A stretch of DNA of 15,039 nucleotides from Bondarzewia mesenterica. Taxonomy: Eukaryota; Basidiomycota; Agaricomycetes; Russulales; Bondarzewiaceae. The stretch covers positions 1 to 15,039 of the forward strand of contig SGPL01000698.1 in NCBI GenBank assembly GCA_004802705.1. The letters run 5' to 3'. The position numbers and the translations under genes are program-made. The notes under the pieces are model-generated. The model had not been told where the DNA came from. It worked only from the letters and a program-made list of their open reading frames with translations, and made no database searches. The stretch's first letter is position 1. Every line of letters begins with the position of its first letter. Below, piece after piece: positions 1 through 9,000 of the stretch.

Positions 1-744
1 CCCAATCGGCGATTGGATTTTGACTTGAAGAGCCTGCACTTGCACCTGTCGGCGCGGGTGTCGGAGGTGCTGGCGTGCGCGGAGACGATGTGGGCGTGGG
101 TGGAGGCGTTTCAGGATGGGGAGCGGGAACGGTCGGTCGTCGAGAGGGACAGGAGGGTGTCGCTCTCGGAGGACGAGGCGATGAGGAGGGAGGTGATGGC
201 GCTGTCGAGGGCCGAGTTTGATATGTTGTTGACTAGGTTCGAGCTGTGAGTGTCCTTTTTTTTTTTCATTTTCTTGTTCGTTTCGCATTCTGGTTTTTTC
301 CTCTTTTTCTTCAATTTGGCTGTCTTGAAAAGATGTCGGACGGTGTTGCCGCCGGGACTCGTTGCTGATTGAGGCACCTGTTCGGTTTCTTGTATTTTTT
401 TTTTCAGTGACATGCAGGATAGCATGGCCCTCGACTCGTGCATCGAATCGAACCTTCACTGGGCTCTCCCGATGACGACGCGGACGCAAGAACGCAAGGA
501 GTTTGAGCAGGCGTGTGGCAAGTGGGATAAATATGAGGAGAGGAGGCGACGGTCGCGCAGCAAGGGACGCGGTCGGACGCAATCGCCGCTGGCATCGCGG
601 CCTTCGCTGGCATCGGTGGACGGGCGGGGGCGGGCATACGAGGTGAACGAGGAGGATGGGGAGGAGTCGAGAGCGCAGGGGGACGGGACGCCGTCACAGA
701 GGCTGAGCCGGACGATACGGGTTTTCTGCGCGTGGAAGCCGTGA
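1..744 (+). CDS. 3' part of an unrecognised gene (two exons visible)
   Basis: The reading frame is open from the first base, so the 5' part lies outside the window. Exon 1 runs to 245 (leucine/arginine-rich helical text with LKSLHLHLSARVSEVLACAE and a later ALSRAEFDMLLTRFEL). A clear intron at 246-407 starts GTGAGT and ends in a T-rich tract plus CAG. The phase is 2, so the split codon is CT|T. Exon 2 continues in frame (LDMQDSMALDSCIESNLHW) and stops with TGA at 742-744. The middle of exon 2 is basic and serine-rich (EERRRRSRSKGRGRTQSP), followed by an acidic patch and the C-terminus LSRTIRVFCAWKP. The N-terminal half looks like a folded helical region and the rest like a disordered tail. 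I do not recognise the family. It resembles C-termini of agaricomycete proteins sometimes annotated as SAM-dependent methyltransferases, but that is a weak impression and no catalytic domain is in view. Confidence 0.7.
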
Positions 745-1705
745 GCTGGGACGGGGTCTGGGATGTGACATGGACCAGTCGGGAAATGGCTTCGGAGGGA
801 GGAAGCGCGGGAATGAATCGCAGCAGGCGTAGCGAGGATTGGGGAACACGGGGCCGAAAGACGAGAAGGAAAGGGGGGGGAAGTGCGAAAACGTGTAGAG
901 AAGGCGGTCGAGAGGGGCACTTGGATTGTCCGAATCGGTCATTGGCTCAAGCTTTCGAGGCTGCTTCTGCTCGCTCCGATGCCGACCTTCCGAGCGAGTG
1001 CCAGACCTTGTCCTAATTTGCACCCATGGCACTCGCTCAGCGCTGGCTCGAGTTCATGTTGAGCTGCGGCGCAGACCTGTCCGGATCTTGTCATCATAGG
1101 AGGGGCTTCTATCAGACCTGACCCTTCCCTGGCGCCTCTTGCTGTGCCCGCGCCTCGCTCATGATCCCGTCCACCCAACCACCAGCTGTCCACCCACTGG
1201 GCCTCGCACGATCCATTGAATACAATGCACTTGGCCCACGCGATCGCTATCACGATCCCGTCACCCACATCGACCGCGTTATCGTCTCGTCTCCTCTGCA
1301 AACGCCCAACAAGGTTTCCGGATACGGCATGGGGATTGCTGCAGAACAGCACCCGGCCGCGGCATCTGGCGCTTTGCAAGCTTTCGACACCCTGCAGGGT
1401 CCCAGTCGCTCTCGCCGTCATCTAACCTTCCTGTCACGGATTCCCGTTCTGGTATTCCAGAATCCTCTCTCTGGGCGTGCAATCGGAATTCCTCGCAGTG
1501 ATGCACCCGGCATCGTCTTGCAGCCGGCCTTCTTCTCCCGCGCCCAGACGTCTTCCCTGCACCTCGCTGACACATCGGGTCTGGCATCTGCGCATCTGCG
1601 CCGGCACCTCGTCGTCCCACACCCACTCGCCGCCGAGCCCGATCCACCAATGTCATCGAGGAGGACCGCAAAACCGAAAACGCTCGCCCAAACCCAAAAT
1701 AAACC

Positions 1706-1725
1706 AAATCAAATCAAATCAAATC
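1706..1725. repeat. AAATC microsatellite, four perfect units
   Basis: Four tandem AAATC units, preceded by a degenerate AAACC unit, lie in an A/C-rich stretch. This is a short simple repeat with no visible link to a gene. About 20 bases downstream (1744-1759) is an imperfect palindrome with arms GATGCAT and ATGCATC around a 2-base loop. Confidence 0.8.
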
Positions 1726-2010
1726 CACCCATCAGCATCACGCGATGCATCAATGCATCATCCCTCGTCAAATTGAATTGCGTATGTATAACCGCAGTCT
1801 GTTCCGATCGGGCGAGAAACTTAATTATTCACCACCCAGTCGGCGGACCCACAAACGCCTGCTGCACTGACCGATGCTCGATGATGCCATCATACCGTGC
1901 ATGATATGATGCGTGCCCACTCGGTCGCCTTCTCCATCCGCCCGAGCGCGCGCTGCCGAACGAACGAGCCTAACCGTACCCAGATTCGTCCAGTCCGTTC
2001 ATCCCTGTAT

Positions 2011-2022
2011 CTCGAGCTCGAG
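2011..2022. repeat. 12-bp perfect palindrome (CTCGAGCTCGAG)
   Basis: A perfect self-complementary 12-mer formed by two CTCGAG units. It sits just upstream of the pyrimidine-rich tract at 2040-2380. It may be chance in a CTCGAG-rich context. No function is assigned. Confidence 0.6.
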
Positions 2023-2039
2023 CTCAAACTGCTACCATT

Positions 2040-2380
2040 CTAATCTTATTGTCTTCGTCTTCGACCTCGTCCTTTTTTCTTTCTTTCTCCTCATCCCCTC
2101 GACTGAAAATCATCCCTCTGGGTCTGGATCTGGATTTCATACTCGTCACTCTTGCTCTCAACGACCTCACCCTTTTTGTTCTTAACTTACTCCTACGGCT
2201 CATGCATCGCGCACGTGTCTGGCCGACGCTACCACCATCACCCATCACCATTGTACTCACGCGCTTCGTCATTGTTCTCCCCTTTCTGTCCTGTCTCTGT
2301 TTCTCTTGTCCCCCCCCCCTCGAATCGATGGTTCCATTTTTCTTTTTTNTTTCTTTTTTCTTATTCATCCAAACGAAAAA
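2040..2380 (+). promoter_or_regulatory. Pyrimidine-rich tract, promoter-like on the plus strand
   Basis: The plus strand is strongly C/T-rich here, with repeated TTTCTTTC, CTCGTCC and a run of C at about 2311-2319, and two unresolved bases at 2349 and 2383 beside T and A runs. CT-rich tracts commonly precede transcription starts in basidiomycetes, and the other genes in this window show the same feature on their own strands. No coding gene follows on the plus strand. If this is a promoter it would drive a non-coding RNA, or it may belong to an untranslated region. This is inference from composition only. Confidence 0.25.
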
Positions 2381-2805
2381 AANCCCGATTCTCAATCCGC
2401 TAGCTCCTGTCGAACAAAAGAAAAAAGAAAAAAAACTCCCAACGTCCGGCCACGCACTCGATTCAGAATCCAGATTGCCCAAAAGATCGACACCGTACNA
2501 ACAACAAGACTGGCATGTGAATTGGACGATGGCGAATCTGCACCGCCTGCCTGGACAACTCTGTCTTGCGGTGCTCTTGCAGTAGAAGCGAACCTAAGAC
2601 TGTATATAGTCTGTATGCTAACCGCAAGTGACGGCAGCCTGCTCAAAACGTCCGAACGTCCCATTCCTATTGGATTCCTCCTGCATCTCGAACTCCCCCC
2701 GCTGCAGCTCAAGCTCAAGCTCAAGAAGCCGCCCAACGGTCCGCGATTTCAAGCTTCAAGAGCAGGGTGACGACTCTCGCACTACCGAGCGAGCACATAT
2801 GCATA

Positions 2806-2811
2806 AATAAA
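2806..2811 (+). terminator. AATAAA, possible poly(A) signal
   Basis: A canonical AATAAA within GCATAAATAAATCAC, about 450 bases after the pyrimidine tract and about 2 kb after the stop codon at 744. It could mark the 3' end of a plus-strand transcript, but a single hexamer is weak evidence. Confidence 0.25.
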
Positions 2812-3507
2812 TCACGACGCATCGACAATCAACGTTTCAACGTTCAACATCAATGCGGCTGCATAGAACCCCATCCCGCGCAACGCGTCGAACAGAACAT
2901 ACATACGTAGCATACAGCGTCATTGTCCTCACCTCAAACAAAGCAGCGTCAAAACGCCGACTGACGGCGATGCTCGAACAAGCCAATCAGCCAAGCCACT
3001 CTCGGGATTCTGTAACCTTTAAGATGTATATACAAAGTTCGACGTTACGTACCAACCCCCCACGTATGCACGTATATGTATTTGACTTTGACAGCAATTC
3101 GGAAAGCGAGGAAAGGAACAAAGTAAAAAAGAATTCGAACCAAGAACCCCCCGGCCGGCCTCCCTTCCAATTCACTACGGCACCAAAATTGAATCGCCCG
3201 CAGCACGTACATATACGGATCCCGTCGTCAAGTGAACCGTGATCCGCGAACAGCTGTTATACGTATGTGGGCGTACTTATCGAACAAGTCACCGAGGCGC
3301 GCAAGACCGCCCGATAAGTTGCGATTTGAACCTTGTCACTTCCGTTACGGAGCGAACCAATGAATTCAGAATCGCGCAGCCATGCGCGTGGCGCGGGACA
3401 TGCACGCATGCTTCTTCTTGTAATATGTACTGTACGTGACTACTTCATCTCGTGGGTGCGAACAAGCGTTTCACTTGGGGGGAGAAGTCAGACCGAGACG
3501 ACGGGAC

Positions 3508-3525
3508 GAGAGAGAGAGAGAGAGA
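3508..3525. repeat. GA dinucleotide repeat
   Basis: Nine GA units inside a longer purine-rich stretch of the plus strand (about 3480-3870). Read on the minus strand this is a CT-rich tract lying downstream of the MADS gene. It is a simple repeat with no assigned role. Confidence 0.85.
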
Positions 3526-3865
3526 AAAGGAAGAAAACAGCTCTGAGGGACCATCGAGAAAGGAACAAGACCCCGTCAAGAAAGAAAAGGCAAGAAAGGC
3601 ATAGGTACAGAAAACCCCACCACCGTGGAGAAAAGGGAGATACAAGGGAGGGCGGGGGGAACGACTAACTGAACGTATATGCAGCGGGGACCACGTAGAC
3701 AGATAGAGAAAGAAAAAAGAGCAGGCTCGTATCGGTACAAGGACGAGGACAACAAACGCTCATGCAATCGATTCGTGATGGAGGCGGGGAAGGACAGACA
3801 TACCACAACGTCCAGGAAAGGAGAAACAAAAATGACGACGACGACGCGCGCGAGGAACGGGACTA

Positions 3866-4233
3866 TCAAATCAATGGCATCATAAACTCAATGACTCTTC
3901 TCATACTCAACCAAAAAAAAAGACATGCCCTAGTACAGCACCACAATGCGCGTCCTCCTTCAACTCCCCCTTCATCGCCTCCCGTACCCACCTTGCACCG
4001 CGCCCGGACCGTGCGCCCAATGTGCGGCTGCACCCTGACTGGTCTGCGCAGCGAACGGATAGGCGCCGGGGGGGACCAGGCGGAGGTGCCCATGAGACCC
4101 GGCTGCCCGCCGTACATGTCCTGCCCAGGCGCTGGATGGTACGCCTGGGTGGGACTCGCGTGTGCGTAGTGCGGGGAGGTGGGCTGTTGGGGCGAGGTCG
4201 ANGTCGGCGACGGACCGAGCGCGATCTGCGGAG

Positions 4234-4264
<31 letters not shown>

Positions 4265-5264
4265 AGCGTGTTGAGCGCCCTGCTGGGCGTGGGCGTGTTG
4301 CGGAATCGAGAGTGACGGTGGGATGGCTTGCGGGGGGCTATGTGGGGATGGCGGCGCATTTGCGCCGCCCCCTCCGCTCGCGCTACGACCATGACGACCA
4401 GTTGATTGAGTCGTAGAAGAGCGGCGGCGACGTTTGGCGCCGCGGTGCTCGCCCTCTTCCTCTACTTCGCCTTCGTCGTCCTTGCCGCCGCCGCCGCCAA
4501 TGGCGAGACCGCCGGGGACATTACTGTGATGAGTGGGCACGCCCATGGTAGGGGTCGCCCTGCCGAGGGGTTGGCCCACGGGCATGGACGAAGGAAGGGT
4601 ACCATGCGGGGCATTGAGACAAGCTTGTATGAGATTCTTGCCTTCCGGTTGGGTGACGAGGGGCTGCAGCTTCGCAGTGGTGAAAGTATAGACGAGACCG
4701 GTCTCGGAGACGACAAGGAGGAGGACCTGAGTGCCTGTGAGGGTGGAGAGCTCGTAGGCCTGAAGAGGAAGGGGAGTTAGATGAAAAAGGCAAGAAGAGA
4801 AGAGTCAGCGGCGGGGGCGGGAGTGGGCTACCTTTTTCATGATGCCTGGCAAGACGGGAAAGAGACTAAGGATGGATCGGGATGAATCTCAGCGTCGAGA
4901 GGGCGACTCACCAGCCTTCCTTTTTGAGAACGTAATATGTCTTCTCGATTTATCCTGAATAAATTCAATCTTGATCTTCCGTCGCCCCGCCTTCTTGTCC
5001 GACTTTGGCTTGTCCGAGTCGTCATCCTCCTCGCCGGCGCTGTCGGCAGCGTCCTGGTCGTTGATGAACTGGTCCTGCGGCGGGGGCGGGGGGAGGAACG
5101 GCCGAGTCTGCGGGCATGTTGCGGTGCTGATGGGACGGTGCTTGTTCGCGCTGAACGGGGCCGGAAAGGGAAGGAGGACGAGACGCCGCGGCGTTGGAAT
5201 AGGGAGATGAGGAGAAAGGGTCAGCATACGGGGTGCTGTGAGGAGAAAGACGACGAAAGGCCAT
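3866..5264 (-). CDS. MADS-box transcription factor, Mcm1/SRF type
   Basis: Nuclear DNA-binding factor; in fungi the Mcm1 group works with partner proteins at CArG/P-box sites in mating, cell-cycle and metabolic control. Exon A ends at 4912 and carries an acidic stretch (EEDDDSDKPKSDKKAG), then the MADS start RRKIKIEFIQDKSRRHITFS. A 66-nt intron (4846-4911), a 14-nt exon (4832-4845, encoding IMKK) and a 72-nt intron (4760-4831) follow. The next exon begins AYELSTLTGTQVLLLVVSET at 4759 and reads to a stop at 3866. The C-terminal half is disordered: GGGGGK, a KRRRR basic patch, proline-rich text and ten glutamines. Base 4202 is unresolved. The N-terminus is uncertain. An ATG at 5227 gives an uninterrupted 407-residue model. 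An ATG at 5264 needs a 79-nt intron (5151-5229) or a one-base homopolymer correction. The last residues are also uncertain: splicing out 3930-3991 would end the protein at 3888. Confidence 0.9.
4235..4264 (-). repeat. Polyglutamine tract (CAG/CAA) in the MADS gene
   Basis: Ten glutamine codons in the minus-strand reading: three CAG, then alternating CAA and CAG. The tract lies in the disordered C-terminal region of the MADS factor, a common composition for fungal activation regions. The CAA interruptions would tend to limit repeat slippage. Confidence 0.9.
4832..4845 (-). other. 14-nt microexon inside the MADS box
   Basis: Acceptor TTGCCAG lies at 4846-4852 and donor GTAGCC at 4826-4831. The exon supplies GC-ATC-ATG-AAA-AAG, completing the glycine of KRKAG and adding IMKK. 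It joins exactly to AYELSTLTGTQ, giving the expected continuous MADS domain. Skipping it would remove 14 bases and shift the frame. Confidence 0.92.
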
Positions 5265-5553
5265 ACGTGATGCAAAAGAGGAAGGGGAGAGAGATGAGGC
5301 AAGAGCGGAGGCGAGGACAGTTGAGGAGAGATGCGGGGAGGACGGCCAGAAAAGGCAGGGGTCGAAAGAGGCAAGTGGAAGATGGGAGAGGGGGCAAAAC
5401 GACCCTCCCTTTTCCAGACACCCCGCTTATCTATATCCAGGTACTCCACCAGGCACCTTGCGTGCCAAGCACAGCCAAACATCCTATCCCAGTCCCCGCA
5501 CACCCCATATCAGGCAGCCTGCGCCCCGTGAACACCGTCCATCTCTAATCACG

Positions 5554-5559
5554 TTTATT
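5554..5559 (-). terminator. AATAAA on the minus strand, possible poly(A) signal of the Red1-like gene
   Basis: The plus-strand TTTATT reads AATAAA on the minus strand, in a GGTAATAAACGTG context. It lies downstream of the stop at 6077 and upstream of the MADS promoter, so the position suits a 3' end. Evidence is the motif alone. Confidence 0.3.
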
Positions 5560-5813
5560 ACCTTTCATAATCTCCATATCGGGCCGACCCACCTTCCTTG
5601 TATTCCTAAGCCAATCACCCCTTTCGTCCGTTCCAATCTCCGCGCACTCCCCCAAATGCTTCCGACACCGCTCTACGACCCTCCGCTTGTCGACAGGACA
5701 TGTTCACAACATATCATTCTCATTGTCCCCCACACCGTCAAAGCTTTCTATCTATGCACAAACACGCATCACACATGCTTTCGATTCACGATACAGAACA
5801 ACAATCAAGCAAA

Positions 5814-5827
5814 ACACACACACACAC
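5814..5827. repeat. AC dinucleotide repeat
   Basis: Seven AC units in an A/C-rich context between the two minus-strand genes. Simple repeat; no role assigned. Confidence 0.8.
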
Positions 5828-6076
5828 TCCGTCTACTCCACGCGGATCGTCGCCTCGAGGCGTACGATGGCGCCCACTGCGCTCTTCAACTGCATCTTCA
5901 ATCATTTTGACCCTCGAAAAAGATGGGCATCGTCGACGTCGTCACCCCGTCTCCGCGCTCTTTTATTCTCCTCTTGACGCCGCTGGCGCATTCGGTATGG
6001 AGCCCGCACACAACAGCACGTCTGGCCGCTGGTTCCGCATCGTCCAAGACCGTGTCTCAAGTCGCAGTCCTCGCTA

Positions 6077-9000
6077 TCAACCCCGAGGTCCGACAAGACT
6101 GGCCCACACCGCACCAACGCACTCTTCGAGCGTCGACCGTCGCATGTGGTCTTGTGCCCGCACATCCTGCAAAGCCTTGGCTATGCGCACCGGGTCCGCT
6201 TGAGCTTGCAGATCGACCGGAAGCGCATCATATAGATATCTCGCCGTCTCTTCATCTGCAAAATTTCACGGCAGCAGCAAGCGAGAGACGCGCGATAAGG
6301 TCACGAAGAAAGGGGAACGGGACAGCAAAACAAGAAGGGCGCACCAGGGGGGTCCGCGACGATCTGGCTAAGGTGCAAGTCGCGACAATTATCGTCGCGG
6401 CATTCGCCACCGCCCGGTACCTCGTATTGACAAACACGTTGATCCTGTATTTCCGCGGCGGATCTCGACCTCGCCACAATTCGAGCTTTGAGAGGCCAAA
6501 GATCCGGCATGCACTTGAACGCGAACTCTGTGCTCGAGCCTTGTACTGACTGCTGCGAGACGGGTGAGTGACCATGGAGGAGAGGATAGGAAGAGAGTAT
6601 CGAGTCATAGGCCTTATATTGAGACGATGCTTGAGCAGGTGTTTGGTCAAAAGATGTTGCGGCTGGTTGACCCTGTTGAACAAACATGGAAAATCCCGCC
6701 TGCCATCAGCACATACACCAGCTCGGGGACGGAGCATCTAGCATCAAGGCTTACGAAAATGGGTGAGTGAGTACGCACCTGGGTCGACGCTGAAACATCG
6801 ACGCTTCTGACACCGGAACCGTTGCCTTGGAAAGGCCCGGTCAGAAGCTGAGAAGCCTGTGGGGGAGAAGTCGAGGATGATGTGTCTGCACTGGGGGTCA
6901 CCTAGAGATATATCGAAACGTATAGAAATAAAACAACAAACAAAACAATGACGTCGACAATAACACATCCGAGAACAAATGACGAGGCGAAGTAGATTGT
7001 GCGACAGAGTATGACCGGAAAGAAAAGAGAAACGTGGAGATTAGAAGAAATTGGCTCTGAAGTAGGCGTATGGGGAGAAAGAGATCCTTGCCACTTGTTC
7101 TTGTCGCGCCTCAGCTGTGAGAACTGATGCAAGAATCAAAAAGAACGTGCGCAAAGTAGAGACGAAAAAAGACACCAAAGAGAATGGGAAAAAGCAGATG
7201 AAGTCGACGAAAATCCCAGACCAGAAGTCAACGAGGCAGTGTCAACAAGTGAGATGGTGAGATGGTCCGGTCAATATAAAAGACGGGAGTGTTTTTGCAT
7301 TCGGCAGAGCTCAGCATGAGAACTATACGGTGGAATGGGTACTCGCCTTGTTCACCAGTGGTGTTATGAAGGAGACCGTTTGTGACGGGTGGCGGAAATT
7401 CATCTGCAGTATAAAAAACGAACGAGCCGGAGTAGAAAAGTAATATCGTGGAAGAGAAGAATCCATAGAGGGCGGAGAAAACAGTATCAGTTGCATGTCT
7501 GCCTTCGAGAACAATGGGAAAGAGGATGACCGTTGGGCGTGGACGACAACATATCCCCGTTCAATGAAGCGGCAGTCGGTGTCGGAGTTTGGATGGCGAG
7601 CGACCCTGTCACTGAGGGAAAAATTATCAATACACCATAATCTGAATCATTGAGAGTGATGAGAGAAGGCAATAAACGGAGGCTAAGGCGGCATGCGAGT
7701 GCACCATAAATTACGACGCAGGAGAGTCTGGGAATTAGAAAGGTTCTCGAAGTGGTACGGCAGAAACAGCATTGAATGGACCTCCAGAGCAACGATGCCA
7801 TAAAAAGTACTGACGACTCACCGCTTGTGGTGATCCTCCCGCCAGGCATTTCTTCAATATTCGACATGACTACATCTCGCTCACTTTCTTCACTTGATGG
7901 TGGTGACGTTGCTGCCTCTCTGGGGGTGTAGGATGGCAGTGACTCCAAGACTTCCTGCTTGACTGCGAAGGAAGTACGATCAAGACCAGCCTGTGAAGGG
8001 GAAGTCGTTGGCGTGATAATGGGTGCCGGTGTTGATGTTGAATTCGGACGACTGGAGAGCTACGGGCAAGAACATTATAATGTCATCCCATATCGGAGAA
8101 CGGTACCACTTACCAGCGCTAACTTCTTCTGCCTCAATTCCTCCCTTGCCCTGATCATCTCGCGCATTCTCTTGATTTCCATCTCAAGCTCAGTCGCATT
8201 ATTAGGTGTTCCGCTTCCAAGCACCGAACCTGTGATAGAACTGGCCGCGCTCGCAGGTCTGACAGCCGGCGAAGGAGCCATCCATTCCTCTTGCTCCTGC
8301 TCTTCATCTTCCTCCTCGCTATCGCTGAGGTCAATGACACACCGCCGCATGCCACTCACACTGGCAAATCCGCCCCCAAGTGCTACGGCATTCATCTTCC
8401 GTCGAACGTGCGGGTTGGGATGCTGGACGCCATTGAATACGGATCCCATAGAATTTTGTCGTGAAGGCGCACTAATGGCGTATGGGTTTGAGCTATATGC
8501 GGAGTCCAGGTCGACAAAATCAGCCGCCACTGGCCGCCTATTGCCGCGTCTGACTGGAGGAGTAACAGAAGTGGGAGGACCATTCGCGGTGAAAGAGCTT
8601 CCAGAGGGCAACGTAGGCGTTTCACCATTACTTTCGCGATACTGCAGTTCGTCTATATCCTTGTCTTGAACATTGGGGCCGGACTTGCGTTTCATAGTTG
8701 ATCCCTTCTCCTTGGATTCGTCAGATGAACTGGCGACATCTGACAAGTCCATGGAGCTTCTAGAACCAGAACGGGTGCGATGAAACTGGACTTCGGTTGA
8801 GTGAACCGCCGCCGAGGATGAAAGGTTCGGACCCGGTAAAAACTCCACAAAAGAGCCTCCACCAAGCCCCGGGATTGCGTCGTCAATGTCCATGGTCTCC
8901 GGACTGGCAACTAGCAGAACACTAGATTGGTACATGTCAAAACCATTGCCTCTGATGGTATCACCAGTCACTGGTTCGATACTGTTGAGGAAGTCATCGA

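Larger units (their letters stand above)
745..3865. other. 3.1 kb gene-poor interval between converging genes
   Basis: This stretch lies between the stop of the plus-strand gene at 744 and the 3' end of the minus-strand MADS gene at about 3866. Several frames stay open for 100-250 codons (for example 1161-1904 plus), but they have low-complexity translations, no recognisable domain, no convincing start context and overlapping open frames on both strands. I therefore call no gene. The interval contains an AAATC repeat (1706-1725), an XhoI/SacI-like palindrome (2011-2022), a pyrimidine-rich tract (2040-2380), an AATAAA (2806-2811), TACGTA-rich sequence (2900-3680), a GA repeat (3508-3525) and purine-rich plus-strand sequence (3480-3870). 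Three unresolved bases fall here. It could be long untranslated regions, a non-coding transcript or plain intergenic DNA. Confidence 0.55.
5265..6076. other. Intergenic: MADS promoter side and 3' flank of the Red1-like gene
   Basis: Both flanking genes are on the minus strand, so this 0.8 kb holds the 3' untranslated region of the Red1-like gene (near 6076) and the promoter of the MADS gene (near 5265). On the minus strand, 5265-5420 is CT-rich, as expected just upstream of a fungal start codon. A minus-strand AATAAA at 5554-5559 is a plausible poly(A) signal for the upstream gene, about 520 bases past its stop. An AC repeat lies at 5814-5827. I found no CC(A/T)6GG box that would suggest MADS autoregulation, and no convincing gene. 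Confidence 0.6.

Noticed and set aside
1161..1904. Open plus-strand frame of 247 codons
   Set aside because: The translation is a compositional mix with no domain, the AAATC repeat falls inside it, long frames are open on the opposite strand as well, and there is no supporting start context or intron pattern.
2049..2585. Open plus-strand frame of 178 codons with hydrophobic serine/phenylalanine text
   Set aside because: It is simply the translation of the CT-rich tract and crosses three unresolved bases; hydrophobic appearance comes from TTT/TCT/CTC codons.
3120..3145. Minus-strand GGTTCGAATTC followed by TTTTTT, like a tRNA B box and Pol III terminator
   Set aside because: The flanking bases cannot form a T-arm stem, and no A box or acceptor stem lies at the right distance.
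3310..3345. Minus-strand GGTTCAAATCG, a second B-box-like sequence
   Set aside because: No A box (TRGCNNARYNGG) or cloverleaf can be built upstream, and the acceptor arms do not pair.
4912..5503. Extension of the MADS frame upstream to an ATG at 5503
   Set aside because: The extra residues are translated promoter-like CT-rich sequence with no resemblance to MADS factors; starts at 5264 or 5227 are more plausible.
6252..6737. Alternative minus-strand frame with ACRIFGLSKLEL across the zinc-knuckle exon
   Set aside because: It would lose the C-x9-C-x4-C-x3-H motif and has no splice sites that allow entry and exit; the main frame is open throughout and fits both flanking introns.
7959..8669. 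Plus-strand open frame of 236 codons
   Set aside because: It is the antisense shadow of the large third exon of the Red1-like gene, which has family motifs and consistent splicing.
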